A DNA stretch of 64,000 nt from Taxillus chinensis (lineage: Eukaryota; Streptophyta; Magnoliopsida; Santalales; Loranthaceae). Positions 20,295-30,283 of the stretch are shown piece after piece (position 1 is the first letter of the stretch; the number at the start of each line of letters is the position of its first letter). Location: contig CM042088.1 of assembly GCA_023512835.1 (NCBI GenBank), positions 11,524,078 through 11,588,077 of the forward strand, written 5' to 3'. A program made the translations under genes and the position numbers. A model generated the notes under the pieces. That model did not search any database and had not been told where the DNA came from. It worked only from the letters and a program-made list of their open reading frames with translations.

Positions 20295-20950
20295 GAACAA
20301 GCTATGACCTTATATAGACAACACAACATCAAAACGACGTAGTTTTGATTAAGTGAATCCCAGCATCAAAACGATGTAGTTTTGATGGAACAAGCTATGA
20401 CCTTCCCACATCCATACACACCAAAATATTCACAATTCCAACATGGTCATTTGGGAAAAGATGATTAGAATGACAAAACCAAGGTAACCATGCAAAAACA
20501 TGCCTGCACGCCAATTTAAACGCCAATTCCCCAATTAGCGTGTAGCTCCAAATGCACTCAAACTTCACCCCAAGCCTCCTTGCATCTTGTAGAGGTCTGA
20601 GAAGCAAAAATATGCTTGCACATGAAATGGGTGAATTCACGTGCAGCTCCAAATGCCCTGAAATTTCTGTGGTAGATAGAGGACCTCATTCTAAGAAACT
20701 TTTGTTCTTGCACGCCAATTGTTTGAGGCCATCTACTATACCAAAAGTGAGCTCCAAAATCTGACAAAACAGCTTAAAACTGCATGTATATGCATAGCAA
20801 CTTCCTAGGGCATAAATGCACGTTACCACTTGTCACATACACCTCCCAAAAGTCCCCTCTTGGGCTCATCTCTTACCTCAAACTTGTGCACCAACATCCA
20901 AGGTGTTTGTGGTTAACTTCTTACACACGGGTCACACACGGGTCATTACA
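20295..20950 (-). mobile_element. G3 gypsy 3' LTR, truncated
   Basis: On the minus strand it starts TGTAATGACCC at 20950 after the polypurine tract and matches the G1 LTR up to the TATA box (20309-20317), then breaks. A 17-base stretch GAACAAGCTATGACCTT occurs both at the break (20295-20311) and inside the LTR (20388-20404). Confidence 0.85.
20309..20386 (-). promoter_or_regulatory. G3 LTR promoter: TATA and two ACGT palindromes
   Basis: Palindromes ATCAAAAC-N6-GTTTTGAT lie at 20365-20386 and 20328-20349. The TATA box is at 20309-20317 on the minus strand. Everything downstream of the TATA box is lost. Confidence 0.7.
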
Positions 20951-21262
20951 TCCTCTCCCCCTTAAGACTTTTCGTCCTCGAAAAGAAATGACATACGAGG
21001 AAAACAAACACAAGCTACCCATTTGCCACATGGCGAGCCACAACACCCAAATGGGTCATACACCGCGCACAACACATAACAAGGTACCACCATAATCCAT
21101 AACCACATGCATCACAATAATGCATATAACACATATCCACATGTCACAAATACACATCGCAAATATGAACACATGTCTAAAAGACAAAACAAACACCAAA
21201 TCATACACAACTAATACAAGAAAACACATCACTATCCCTTGGCCAACAGCCACCTCCCACGC
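20951..21262 (-). other. G3 polypurine tract (20951-20967) and 3' UTR
   Basis: Minus-strand AAGGGGGAGAGGA precedes the LTR. The rest matches the G1 3' UTR and is non-coding. Confidence 0.75.
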
Positions 21263-23866
21263 TTAAGATTGTTCGTCCTCGAACAATTCTGGGTGTTGCT
21301 CACACATCACGGACTCACGTTCCCATGTCTCCTCCTCAATGCCACGGTGCTGCCACAGCACGCGAACCAAAGGAATAGCACGACCACGCAAAAGCTTCTC
21401 TCGCCGATCTAGGATACGGATAGGGGCCTCAACAACGGACATGTCATCCGCAATGTCCAATGTCCCCCAATCGATCACATGAGTGGGGTCAGGGTGATAC
21501 TTCCGCAACTGGGACACGTGAAACACGTTGTGCACTCGACTCAGCCGCGGTGGTAACGCTAACCGGTAGGCCACAGGCCCCACACGATCCAGAATCTCAA
21601 AAGGACCAATAAACCGAGGAGATAGCTTAGAACCTCGCCCAAACCGTCGATGTCCACGACGTGGAGAAACACGAAGAAACACATGATCACCAACAGAAAA
21701 CTCCAAAGGTCGCCGCCGCTGATCCGCATAAGATTTCTGCCGACTTTGAGCTGATAACAAATGCTGACGAATCAACTTAACCTTCTCGGTAGCCTCTTGA
21801 ACCAACTGTGGTCCCAAGAGAGCTGTCTCCCCCACCTCGGTCCAACACAAAGGTGATCGACACGGCCGCCCATACAACGCCTCAAAAGGAGCCATCCCAA
21901 TGGATGCCTAATAACTGTTGTTGTAGGCAAACTCCACCAAAGGAAGGTGAGTTGCCCACGAACCCCCAAAATCTAACACAGGCCCGTAACATGTCCTCCA
22001 AAGTCTGATTCGTCCTCTCTGTCTGGCCGTCAGTCTCAGGGTGGAAGGCTGTACTCAAGTGAAGTTTGGTCCCCATAGCCTCCTGCAAACCTGCCCAGAA
22101 ACGGGAAGTGAACCGTGAATCCCGGTTAGAGACAACCGATGATGGTACTCCATGCAGTCTCACAATCTCGTTCGTGTACAGCTGACTCAAGGTCCCAATA
22201 GAGTCCCGCTCGCGAACAGCCAGGAAATGGGCCGAATTTGTGAGTCGATCCACAATCACCCAAATCATATCTTTCCTCCCTGTGGTGGGTGGAAGACCAG
22301 TCACAAAATCCATCGCTATGTGGTCCCACTTCCACTCCGCTATGGGCAATGGCTGTAACATGCCCGCCGGCCGCTGATGCTCAGCCTTCACCTGCTGACA
22401 CGTGAGGCACCACGAAAAAAAGGTAGCCACATCGCGTTTCATCCCAGGCCACCAAAAATGTCCCCGAAGCGCATGGTACATCTTCGTACCCCCTGGACGC
22501 ACAGCAACTCTAGACTGGTGAAACTCCCTCATCACCTCATCCCTGAGGGAAGAAGCCACTACCAACCGCCCCTGAAATGACAACTCATGCTCTGGACCCT
22601 CTGTCCAGTCCTCAGATAGCTCACCAGTCTCAATACGGGCACGGAGAACCTCACACTCAATGTCACCCAACTGTTCCTCCCGGACGCGCTGGTACAACTC
22701 AGGCACAAACAGCAAAGGACTCAGGACTGTCCCACCATCACGAACAACAGGCTGCAGCTGCAACACCGCCAACTGCTCCATCAGCTTCCACTTCCTCACC
22801 GCCACCTTAGCTTTCCCTTTTCTGCTCAATGCGTCAGCCACAACATTACCCTTGCCCGGGGTATAGGCAAGAGTAAAGTCAAAGGTCTGCAAATACTCCA
22901 CCCATCTCCTTTGACTCAAATTCAAGTCCTTCTGAGTAAAGATGTACTAAAGGCTCTTGTCATCTGAGAACACCACAAACTTTTCCCCCAAGAGGTAGTG
23001 CTGCCAACTCTTCAGGGCGAAGATGACAGCCGCCAACTCAAGATCATGGGTAGGGTAATTCTGCTCATGAGGCTTCAACTGCCTTGACCCATAAGCTACC
23101 ACACTGTGCTCCTGCATAAGCACACACCCCAAACCAACCCTGGACGCATCACAATACACCTCATATGGGATATCCTCCCGAGGTAACCTCAATACCGGTG
23201 TAGTGGTCAAACGGGTTTTGAGAGCCTCAAACGCCTGGTGACACTTGTCAGTCCAATCAAACTTCACGCCCTTCCGAGTCAACGCTGTCACAGGAGCTGC
23301 CAAATGGGAGAACCCCTCGACAAAATGACGATAGTACCCCGCCAAGCCAAGAAAGCTACGGATCTCAAAAACGTTGGTTGGCCTCGCCCACGATGCCACA
23401 GCCTCAATCTTGGCTGGGTCCACCCTAACTCCCTCAGCTGACACCACATGGCCAAGAAAGTGAACCTCCTACAGCCAAAACTCACACTTGCTAAACTTAG
23501 CAAACAGCTGTTGGTCCCTCAAGGTTTGCAACACTGTTGCTAAGTGCTCCACATGCTCCTTCTCGGCCTTGGAATACACCAAGATATCATCAATAAACAC
23601 CACCACAAACGAATCCAAGTAGGGAGCAAAGACCTGGTTCATCAAATGCATGAACACCGCTGGCGCATTAGTGAGCCCGAAAGGCATCACTACCCACTCA
23701 TAATGCCCATACCTGCACCAAAAAGCCGTCTTAGGGATGTCCTCCTCCCTAACCCTGAGCTGGTGATACCCCGACCGTAAATCTATTTTGGAAAACCACT
23801 GGGCCCCACTCAATTCGTCAAAGAGGTCATCTATCCGAGGCAACGGGTACTTGTTCTTCACAGTCA
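21263..23866 (-). pseudogene. pol: G3 gypsy pol: RT (C-part), RNase H, integrase, chromodomain-like tail
   Basis: Reading leftward: RT from motif A ([11 protein letters not shown]) through FIDD at about 23600; RNase H start and body (23447-22947; [28 protein letters not shown]); RNase H end, linker and integrase (22925-21882) with the D-D-E set ([20 protein letters not shown]); then the GPF/Y-type module and tail (21895-21263; PRFIGPFEI, VFHVSQLRKYHPDP, GIEEETWE). Three nonsense codons lie where relatives have CAG (23469-23471, 22947-22949, 21907-21909), and one frameshift lies near 21975. The second His of the integrase zinc finger is Arg (SRVAVRPGG against SRVAVHPGG in G4). RT upstream of VKNKYPLPR is replaced by copia gag. 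Lineage: Tekay/Del-like, from the tail. Confidence 0.88.
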
Positions 23867-24899
23867 CTGAAGAACAAGCTTCTTTTCCTCTGAAGTCAGC
23901 TATGTCTTTTTCAAGTCTAGCAATTATTAATCTTTGTACCAACCTTAGATTGTGATACCAAGCTTCTTTTCCTCTGAAGTCAGCTATGTCTTTTTCAAGT
24001 CTAGCAATAGTAAATTCAAGACGTTTATTTTGACTTTCCATATCTTTGTACATTTGAGTAATTATTAATCTCTCATTCTTTTCATGATCACGTTCAGTAA
24101 CAAGAGATTCTATTTTACTCATGAGTTCAAAGATAGAAGGTACCTCAGTATTTGCCATGAGGCAGACGTTCGGCTTAGGAGTTGGCTCATCATCCGAGGA
24201 TTCCTCCTCTTTTTCCGAGCCACTGATGTACTTTGTCACGAACGCCTTCCTCTTGTTTTTGCTGTTGTCTGAGGTGGCACGTCGAGGAGTAACCTTGTCA
24301 CTTTTCTCTGCCGTCTTAGGTTTGGATCTACATTCCTTGGCCCAGTGACCGGGTTTTCCACAGTTAAAGCATTCTTGGGAGCTCGACTCCGATCGTTCCT
24401 TCCTTCTGGATGATGATGAGCCTCTTCTGAATCCTTTTCTGCTTTTCCGAAGGAATCGTTCAAAGGATTTAACAAGAAGAGCTATTTCCTCTTCTGCGTC
24501 TGAGTCAGAATTCTCTGACTCATCCGTATCATCCTCTTGATGATTACTGGAGCATTCCGTAGCTTTGAGGGCTACCCCTTTTTCTTTCCGAGCTATCTTC
24601 TCATCATGGTCAGTGTATCTGAATCTGACCTCATGAGTCCGAAGCTCTCTGTATATTTCTTCAAGGGCAGTAAACGGCCAGTTTTTGTCAGCTTGCATTT
24701 GGAGCTGCTTGGAGTAGTAGTGATCTGGCAAGGATTGAAAGAACTTGTCATTTATTTGAGACTGAGTGTAGTGTTCATTGACAGTTTTCAGCTCTAGAAT
24801 GAGCTTGCCAAATCTCCAATAGATGCCCTCAAGGGATTCGCCAGGTTTGTGATTGAAACTCTCAAAATTCTGTCTGAGAGCACATATCACATTTTGCAT
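23469..24899 (-). CDS. Chimeric ORF: copia-type gag C-part fused in frame to gypsy-type RT
   Basis: One uninterrupted 476-codon frame. Residues ~1-345 are copia gag: a UBN2-type region ([30 protein letters not shown]), acidic linker, CCHC knuckle [14 protein letters not shown] (about 176-189), a CLMA motif and a helical segment. A unit containing [17 protein letters not shown] occurs twice in a row (23876-24009). From about residue 346 the text is gypsy [44 protein letters not shown] and FIDDILVYS. The junction lies near 23862-23868. Copia and gypsy differ in pol order and sequence, so this is a recombination product. The true gag start lies further right, beyond a stop at 24906-24908. The C-terminus ends at a CAG-to-TAG stop. 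The order is a direct reading; activity is unknown. Confidence 0.85.
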   Translation of the reverse strand: MQNVICALRQNFESFNHKPGESLEGIYWRFGKLILELKTVNEHYTQSQINDKFFQSLPDHYYSKQLQMQADKNWPFTALEEIYRELRTHEVRFRYTDHDEKIARKEKGVALKATECSSNHQEDDTDESENSDSDAEEEIALLVKSFERFLRKSRKGFRRGSSSSRRKERSESSSQECFNCGKPGHWAKECRSKPKTAEKSDKVTPRRATSDNSKNKRKAFVTKYISGSEKEEESSDDEPTPKPNVCLMANTEVPSIFELMSKIESLVTERDHEKNERLIITQMYKDMESQNKRLEFTIARLEKDIADFRGKEAWYHNLRLVQRLIIARLEKDIADFRGKEACSSVTVKNKYPLPRIDDLFDELSGAQWFSKIDLRSGYHQLRVREEDIPKTAFWCRYGHYEWVVMPFGLTNAPAVFMHLMNQVFAPYLDSFVVVFIDDILVYSKAEKEHVEHLATVLQTLRDQQLFAKFSKCEFWL

Positions 24900-24905
24900 C
24901 TGGGA

Positions 24906-25382
24906 CTAACTCCCCTCATAGAGGATTGTCAGTTTATCCCAGACAGCTTTTGCTGACGTATAGCCCTGGACGTCCGTGAAAGCCTCGGAATCCAAAGACG
25001 ATGTAACGTAAGTCAGAGCCTTTTTGCTAGCGCACTGCCAGGCTCTTTCATCGTTGGTAAGTTCGGCATTCGTCTTTGGCCTTCTAACTCCATGTTCTCC
25101 GATAGTCTTCGGAATTGGAATCTCCTGATGAAGACAGGGCCACATGAGATGGTCATGGCATACCACAAACATCTTCATGCGAGCTTTCCACTGGGAGAAA
25201 AGCTCAAGTGTGAATTTGGGCGGTTTTGTCAGAGTAAAACCAGAACTCCGTGGTTGAGAAGTGGAGGCAGCAGCAGGTTGAGGTGGGTCGACGTTTTCAC
25301 TGCTACTTCGATTCGGGATGGGCTCTTGTGCACCTCCGGAGTTAAGGCGAGTGTTGAATAGCATACTGCTTTCTTCGGCCAT
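24906..25382 (-). pseudogene. gag: Copia-type gag, N-terminal part (copia element B)
   Basis: It starts at ATG 25380-25382 (MAEESSMLFNTR), 48 bases after the PBS. It has a Ser/Pro-rich start, then the DUF4219/UBN2-type capsid text: FTLTKPPKFTLELFSQWKAR (tryptophan of the substrate-like loop), DERAWQCASKKALTYVTSSL and AVWDKLTILYEG. A TAG at 24906-24908 separates it from the in-register continuation at 24899, so gag as a whole has one nonsense codon. It is the 5' part of the element led by LTR B. Confidence 0.8.
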
Positions 25383-25429
25383 TACTGAGAGTGAAAGAGT
25401 GGGATCTCTACTTAGAACAAATAGAACTT

Positions 25430-25441
25430 GCTCTGATACCA
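25430..25441 (-). promoter_or_regulatory. Copia B primer binding site
   Basis: Minus-strand TGGTATCAGAGC lies two bases inside LTR B. It is of tRNA-iMet type and proves that LTR B is a 5' LTR. Confidence 0.88.
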
Positions 25442-25443
25442 CT

Positions 25444-26864
25444 TGATGGTCCCTTGGAGCCTAAAGGGGGGTGAATAGGCTCTTATCCAAACTCTTTTTA
25501 TTCTCTTATGACACAAACACTTATCTAGTTAAGTGATAGAATCACTGCGGAAGATAACCAGATAGTGGAAGTATTTTGTTTTATTATCAAAAGATAAATA
25601 CAACAAAATAGAAGCAAGACTCTTTTACACTCTGTTTACAAAAGGATTCACACTCTAGCCTATATTATCTCTTGAACTCTTGTACATACAAAGATTGATT
25701 CAGGCTCGCTTACACTCTTTTCACAAATGTACAAGTATGAATATTTATACAAACATTCCTAAGAGACACCCTTAGAACTTGTAGTTCTGGAATGCGTTCA
25801 GCACTAACTATTGCTCGGTAATTTCTCTGCCTTGACTGCTGCGGTTTGTGGAGCTCAAGATCTTGGGCTTGAAGAGTATAAGTGCCTTTGTGAGTTCCCA
25901 AGTATAATTAAAGTTGTGTCCACATATCCGGGTGATCCACGTGTAAGATTCTTCAGATTCTCAACGAGTTTGTCTTACATTGGGACACCACGAGCTGATA
26001 ACTTTAAATACGGTAAGTTGAAGTAGCATCTTCTTGGTCCGGCGTAATTTTCCTTACTCCATTGCTAACGAAGCTCGGAACCTTACTCCGTGTCAGTGGT
26101 TGCTTACTCCGTATCTATTTGGTACTGAAATTCTTAGTCCGTGTCAGCGCTTCCTTACTCCGTGTGAATGAGAAGGTCGGAGTGCTTATTCCATATCAGC
26201 GCTTCCTTACTCCACATGTAAGTCCCTTACTCCGTATGTAAGTTCCTTACTCCGTATGTAAGTTCCTTACTCCGTGCGAGTTTAAAGGATCGGATGGCTT
26301 ACTCCGTACTAGCGCATCCTTACTCTGCATGAGTGAGTGGTTCGGATTCCTTACTCCGCATCTAGTTTCCTTACTCCGTGCAAATAAAGACTTGGGTCCT
26401 TATTTCGCAATACTTCCTTACTCCGTATGTATGAAAGACTCGGATGTCTTACTCCGTGTCTTCTTTACTTTAGTTCGCTTGAGGGGAAGACTTAACTTTT
26501 AACTCCATGTCGACTCTTTAACTTCGTGCGACCTTGTAGACCAAGACTCTTACTCCGCATCAGTTTGACTTAGTCCATTTGAGGTATTAAGAGTAGATTC
26601 CGTAATCTGTAGCTTTTAAGTTCTTAGTCCGCACGAATGTTCCTTATTCCGTATGTATTGGTGACTTGGTTATTTACCAAGTGTTTGACGACACTCACTC
26701 TTGTCCGGATCAGGATTATGTATCCTGTCCTTAGCTTTGCTCTCACGAGTGTATCTCCGGATTAATAACATATCTTCTGCAACGATCAAAGAAACACAAA
26801 AGATCTCAGATCAAATTACATAGGGCTTTATCAGCATTATCCAAATTCTGGGCTTGATCCAACA
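25444..26864 (-). mobile_element. Copia-type LTR B (5' LTR, 1421 bp)
   Basis: Minus strand: TGTTGGATCAAGCC at 26864 to GGGACCATCA at 25444, followed by PBS and gag. It contains the reverse-strand array of GGAGTAAGG motifs (26050-26560). It abuts a broken gypsy RNase H (G2) at 26865. No target duplication is readable because the 3' end of this element was replaced. Confidence 0.9.
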
Positions 26865-26865
26865 C

Positions 26866-28556
26866 TCCGACCACAAGAGCCTTCAGTATATTTTTACTCA
26901 GAAGGACTTGAATCTGAGGCAGAGGATATGGGTGAAGTATTTGCAAACCTTTGACTTTACTCTTGCCTATACCCCGGGCAAGGGCAATGTTGTGGCTGAC
27001 GCGTTGAGCAGGAAAGGAAAGGCTGAGGTGGCAGTGCGAGACTGGAAGCTGATGGAGCAGTTGGCGATGTTACAGTTGCAGCCTATTGTTCGTGATGGTA
27101 GGACAGTGCTGAGTCCTATTATTGTTGTGCCTGAGTTGTACCAGCGAGTCCGAGAGGGACAGTTGGGTGATATTGAGTGTGAGGTTCTCCATGCCCGTAT
27201 TGATGCTGGTGAGCTATCTGAGGACTAGACAGAGGGTCCTGAGCATGAGTTGTCTTTTCAGGGGTGGCTAGTAGTGGCTTCTTCTCTCAGAGATGAGGCG
27301 ATGAGGGAGTTTCATCAGTCTAGAGTTGTTGTGCATCCTGGGGGTACAAAGATGTACCATGCACTTCGTGGGCATTTTTTGGCGGCCTGGGATGAAACGT
27401 GATGTGGCTACTTTTGTTTCGAAGTGCCTCACTTGTCAACAAGTGAAGACTGCACATCAGCGGCCGGCGGGCATGTTGCAACCATTACCGATAGCTGAGT
27501 GGAAGTGAGACCACATAGCGATGGACTTTATAACTGGTCTTCCACCCACCACTGGGAGGAAAGACATGATATGGGTGATTATGGATTAACTCACCAAGTC
27601 GGCCCATTTCCTTACCGTTCAAGAGTCGGATTCCATTGGGGCCTTGAGTCAGCTATATGTGAAAGAGGTTGTGCGACTGCATGGGGTACCATTGTCGATT
27701 GTGTCCGATAGAGATTCGAGGTTCACTTCTCATTTTTAGGCATGCTTGCAAGAGGCTATGGGGACAAAGCTTAACTTGAGCACAGCCTTTCACCCTAAGA
27801 CTGACGGTCAGACTGAGGGTATGAATCAGACATTGGAGGACATGTTGAGGGCATGTGTGTTAGATTTTGGGGGTTCGTAGGCAACTCACCTTCCTTTGGT
27901 GGAGTTTGCCTACAACAACAGTTATCAGGCATCCATTGGGATGACTCCTTTTGAGGCATTGTATGGCAGACCGTGACGATCGCCTTTGTGTTGGACTCAG
28001 GTAAGAGAGGCAGCTCTCTTGGGACCATAGTTGGTTCAAGACGCTACTGAGAGGTCAAGTTGATTCGTCAGCGTTTGTTATCCGTGCAGAGTCGACATAA
28101 ATCTTATGCAGATCAGCGGCGGCGACCTTTGGAGTTTTCTGTGGGAGATCATGTATTTCTCTGTGTTTCTCCACGTCGTGGACATCGGCGATTTGGGAGA
28201 GGTTCCAAGTTGTCTCCACGGTTTATTGGTCCTTTTGAGGTTATGGATCGTGTGGGGCCAGTGGCCTACCGGTTAGCGTTGCCACTGCGATTGAGTCGAG
28301 TGCACAATGTGTTCCATGTGTCCCAGTTGAGGAAGTATCATCCTGACCCCACTCATGTGATTGATTGGGGGACATTGGATATTGAGGATGACATGTCCAT
28401 TGTTGAGGCCCCTATCCCTATACTAGATCGGCGGGAGAAGCTTTTGCGTGGTCGTGCTATTCCTTTGGTTCGTGTGTTGTGGTAGCACTGTGGCATTGAG
28501 GCGGAGACATGGGAATGTTGAAACACCCAAGGTTGTTTGAGGATGAACAATCTTAA
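26866..28556 (+). pseudogene. pol: G2 gypsy remnant: RNase H end, integrase, tail
   Basis: The text starts inside RNase H ([11 protein letters not shown]) directly at copia LTR B. It continues through the linker ([15 protein letters not shown]), integrase zinc finger ([21 protein letters not shown]), the D-D-E core ([29 protein letters not shown]) and the GPF module plus tail (28060-28485; PRFIGPFEV, YHPDPTHVIDW). Many stops (for example 27226-27228, 27508, 27588, 27737, 27878) and shifts near 27380 and 28045 make it inert. It is clearly older than G1 and G4. RT, protease, gag and the 5' LTR are not present next to it. Confidence 0.85.
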
Positions 28557-28887
28557 GGGTTGGAGGTGGCTATTGGCCAAGGGATATTAGTTGTTCATAA
28601 TCTGGTGTATTTGTATTGTCCTTTAGACATGTATTTATATTTGAGATATGTTTTGAGATGTGTATTTGTGCCATGCGGGTATGTGTTATATGCATTGTGA
28701 TGTATATGGTTATGAATTATGGTGGTACTTTGTTGAGTTTGCAAACGTATGTCCTGTTATATGCTGTGTGCAGTGTATGAACCATTTGGGGTGTTGTGGC
28801 ATGCCGTTCTACAAATGGGTAGCATGTGTTGGTTATTCCTTGCATGTTGTTTCTTTTCGAGGACGAAAAGTCTTAAGGGGGAGAGGA
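28557..28887 (+). other. G2 3' UTR and polypurine tract (28871-28887)
   Basis: The non-coding stretch matches the other gypsy 3' UTRs and ends TCTTAAGGGGGAGAGGA before the LTR. Confidence 0.75.
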
Positions 28888-29045
28888 TGTAATGATCCAT
28901 GTTTTGGGATGTGGAGTTAGTCACATTTTTGTCTTTTGGGGTGGCAATTGTTGGGTTTTAGGGAGTTTTATTCCCACACACATTGGCTTAAATTGTGGGT
29001 ATTTTGTCCTGTGTGGATGCGGGAAGGTTGTGGCATATTCCCTTT

Positions 29046-29198
29046 ATCAAAACTACGTCGTTTTGATGGTGGGATTTCATTTATCAAAACTATGTCGTTT
29101 TGATGGTGGGATTTCATTTATCAAAACTACGTCGTTTTAATGTTGGGTTTCACTTATCAAAACTACGTCGTTTTGATAAGTGAGGTGTCTATATAAGG
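29046..29198 (+). promoter_or_regulatory. G2 LTR promoter: four ACGT palindromes plus TATA
   Basis: Palindromes ATCAAAAC-N6-GTTTTGAT start at 29046, 29083, 29120 (one arm changed) and 29156, about 37 bases apart. The TATA box CTATATAAGG ends at 29198. G1, G3 and G4 have two copies, so copy number varies. Confidence 0.75.
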
Positions 29199-29222
29199 AG
29201 GTGGAGGTCTCTTTGTTTTAAG

Positions 29223-29257
29223 TTTAGGGTTTCTTTCCACCAGTTGCCGCAGCCGTC

Positions 29258-29291
<34 letters not shown>
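29223..29291 (+). promoter_or_regulatory. G2 telobox and GA tract
   Basis: TTTAGGGTTT lies at 29223-29232 and a 33-base GA run at 29259-29291, in the same place as in G1 and G4. Confidence 0.55.
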
Positions 29292-29294
<3 letters not shown>

Positions 29295-29524
29295 CTAATC
29301 GTTGCTGCTGTGGTGATTCGCGTGGGTGGATGGCATCTAGTGTGGGAGTAAGAGCAAGGAGGAACCTTTTGAGGTAGGAGTTCTATCTCTTCTAGTACCC
29401 ATTCTGCGGTTAGGCCCTGTGGTGACTCTTAGAGGCCGTTGGAAATGTCTGTGTTGTTCATTAGGCTTCGTTCAACTATAGGTTCACGTGGGGGAACCTT
29501 GAGGTTTTCGGGGGGGGGGGGATA

Positions 29525-29775
29525 TATTTGATTTTATGCCTGTGTGGCTGAGACGCATGTTATGTGTTTGATTATATGCTTGTGTGGCTAAGATGCATGC
29601 TATGTGTTTGATTTTATGCCTGTGTGGTTGACATGCATGTTATGTGTTTGATTGTATGCCTGTGTGGCTGGTTGTGAGCCTGTGTGAGCCTGTGTGACTG
29701 ATTGTGGGCCTGTGTGGCCGTGGAGCTTGTGTGGCTGTGGACATTGGCATGTGTGGCCGTGAAGCCTGTGTAGCT
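29525..29775 (+). repeat. G2 LTR minisatellite (~46-bp units)
   Basis: Units of the type TGTTTGATTTTATGCCTGTG followed by TGGCTGAGATGCATG are repeated about four times, then degenerate into short TGTGTGGC units. They are unrelated to the G1 and G4 repeats at the same LTR position. A 12-G run at 29510-29521 precedes them. Confidence 0.75.
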
Positions 29776-30283
29776 ATGGAAATAGTTTTGTTTGCCCTTG
29801 TGGTTTGTATGCTAACATATTTATTTAGGTTGAATAAAACCTGTTCATACTTGTATCACGACACTGCACCAGTACACGTTGACATATAGGTGCTAGGAGC
29901 ATGGGATGGGTTGGGGAGACATGATCCCTACTGAGCTATGGTTGCTCACCCCTCCTACTGTGTTTCTTTCCTTTTCAGGGACCTACAGGCATTAGGTGGG
30001 AATACCAAAGTAGAAGACAGCTCTGCCATGTTGCTTTGTTTAAATGTTATTTTGTGTTATGATGTTTTGCAATCCCAGTGGAAAATGATGTAACCCAGTG
30101 GGGACGAATTGTAAACATTTAATTGTGGTTTGAAATTATTAATAATATGATTTTGTTTTTGTGCAAATTTATTGTGGTTGTGCGTTAAGTCCTATGTGGA
30201 ATTAATTCCAACCCCTTGCCCACCGGGTGGGTAAAGGGGAGTCACAAATCGGTTTCCTTGAGTTGGAAATCCGGGGCGTGACA

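Larger units (their letters stand above)
28888..30283 (+). mobile_element. G2 gypsy 3' LTR (1396 bp)
   Basis: It starts TGTAATGATCC and ends GGGGCGTGACA. It is a different subfamily from G1 and G4: shorter, with four upstream palindromes and its own minisatellite. It is followed at 30284 by Tat2 tandem repeats, the insertion target. Confidence 0.9.
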
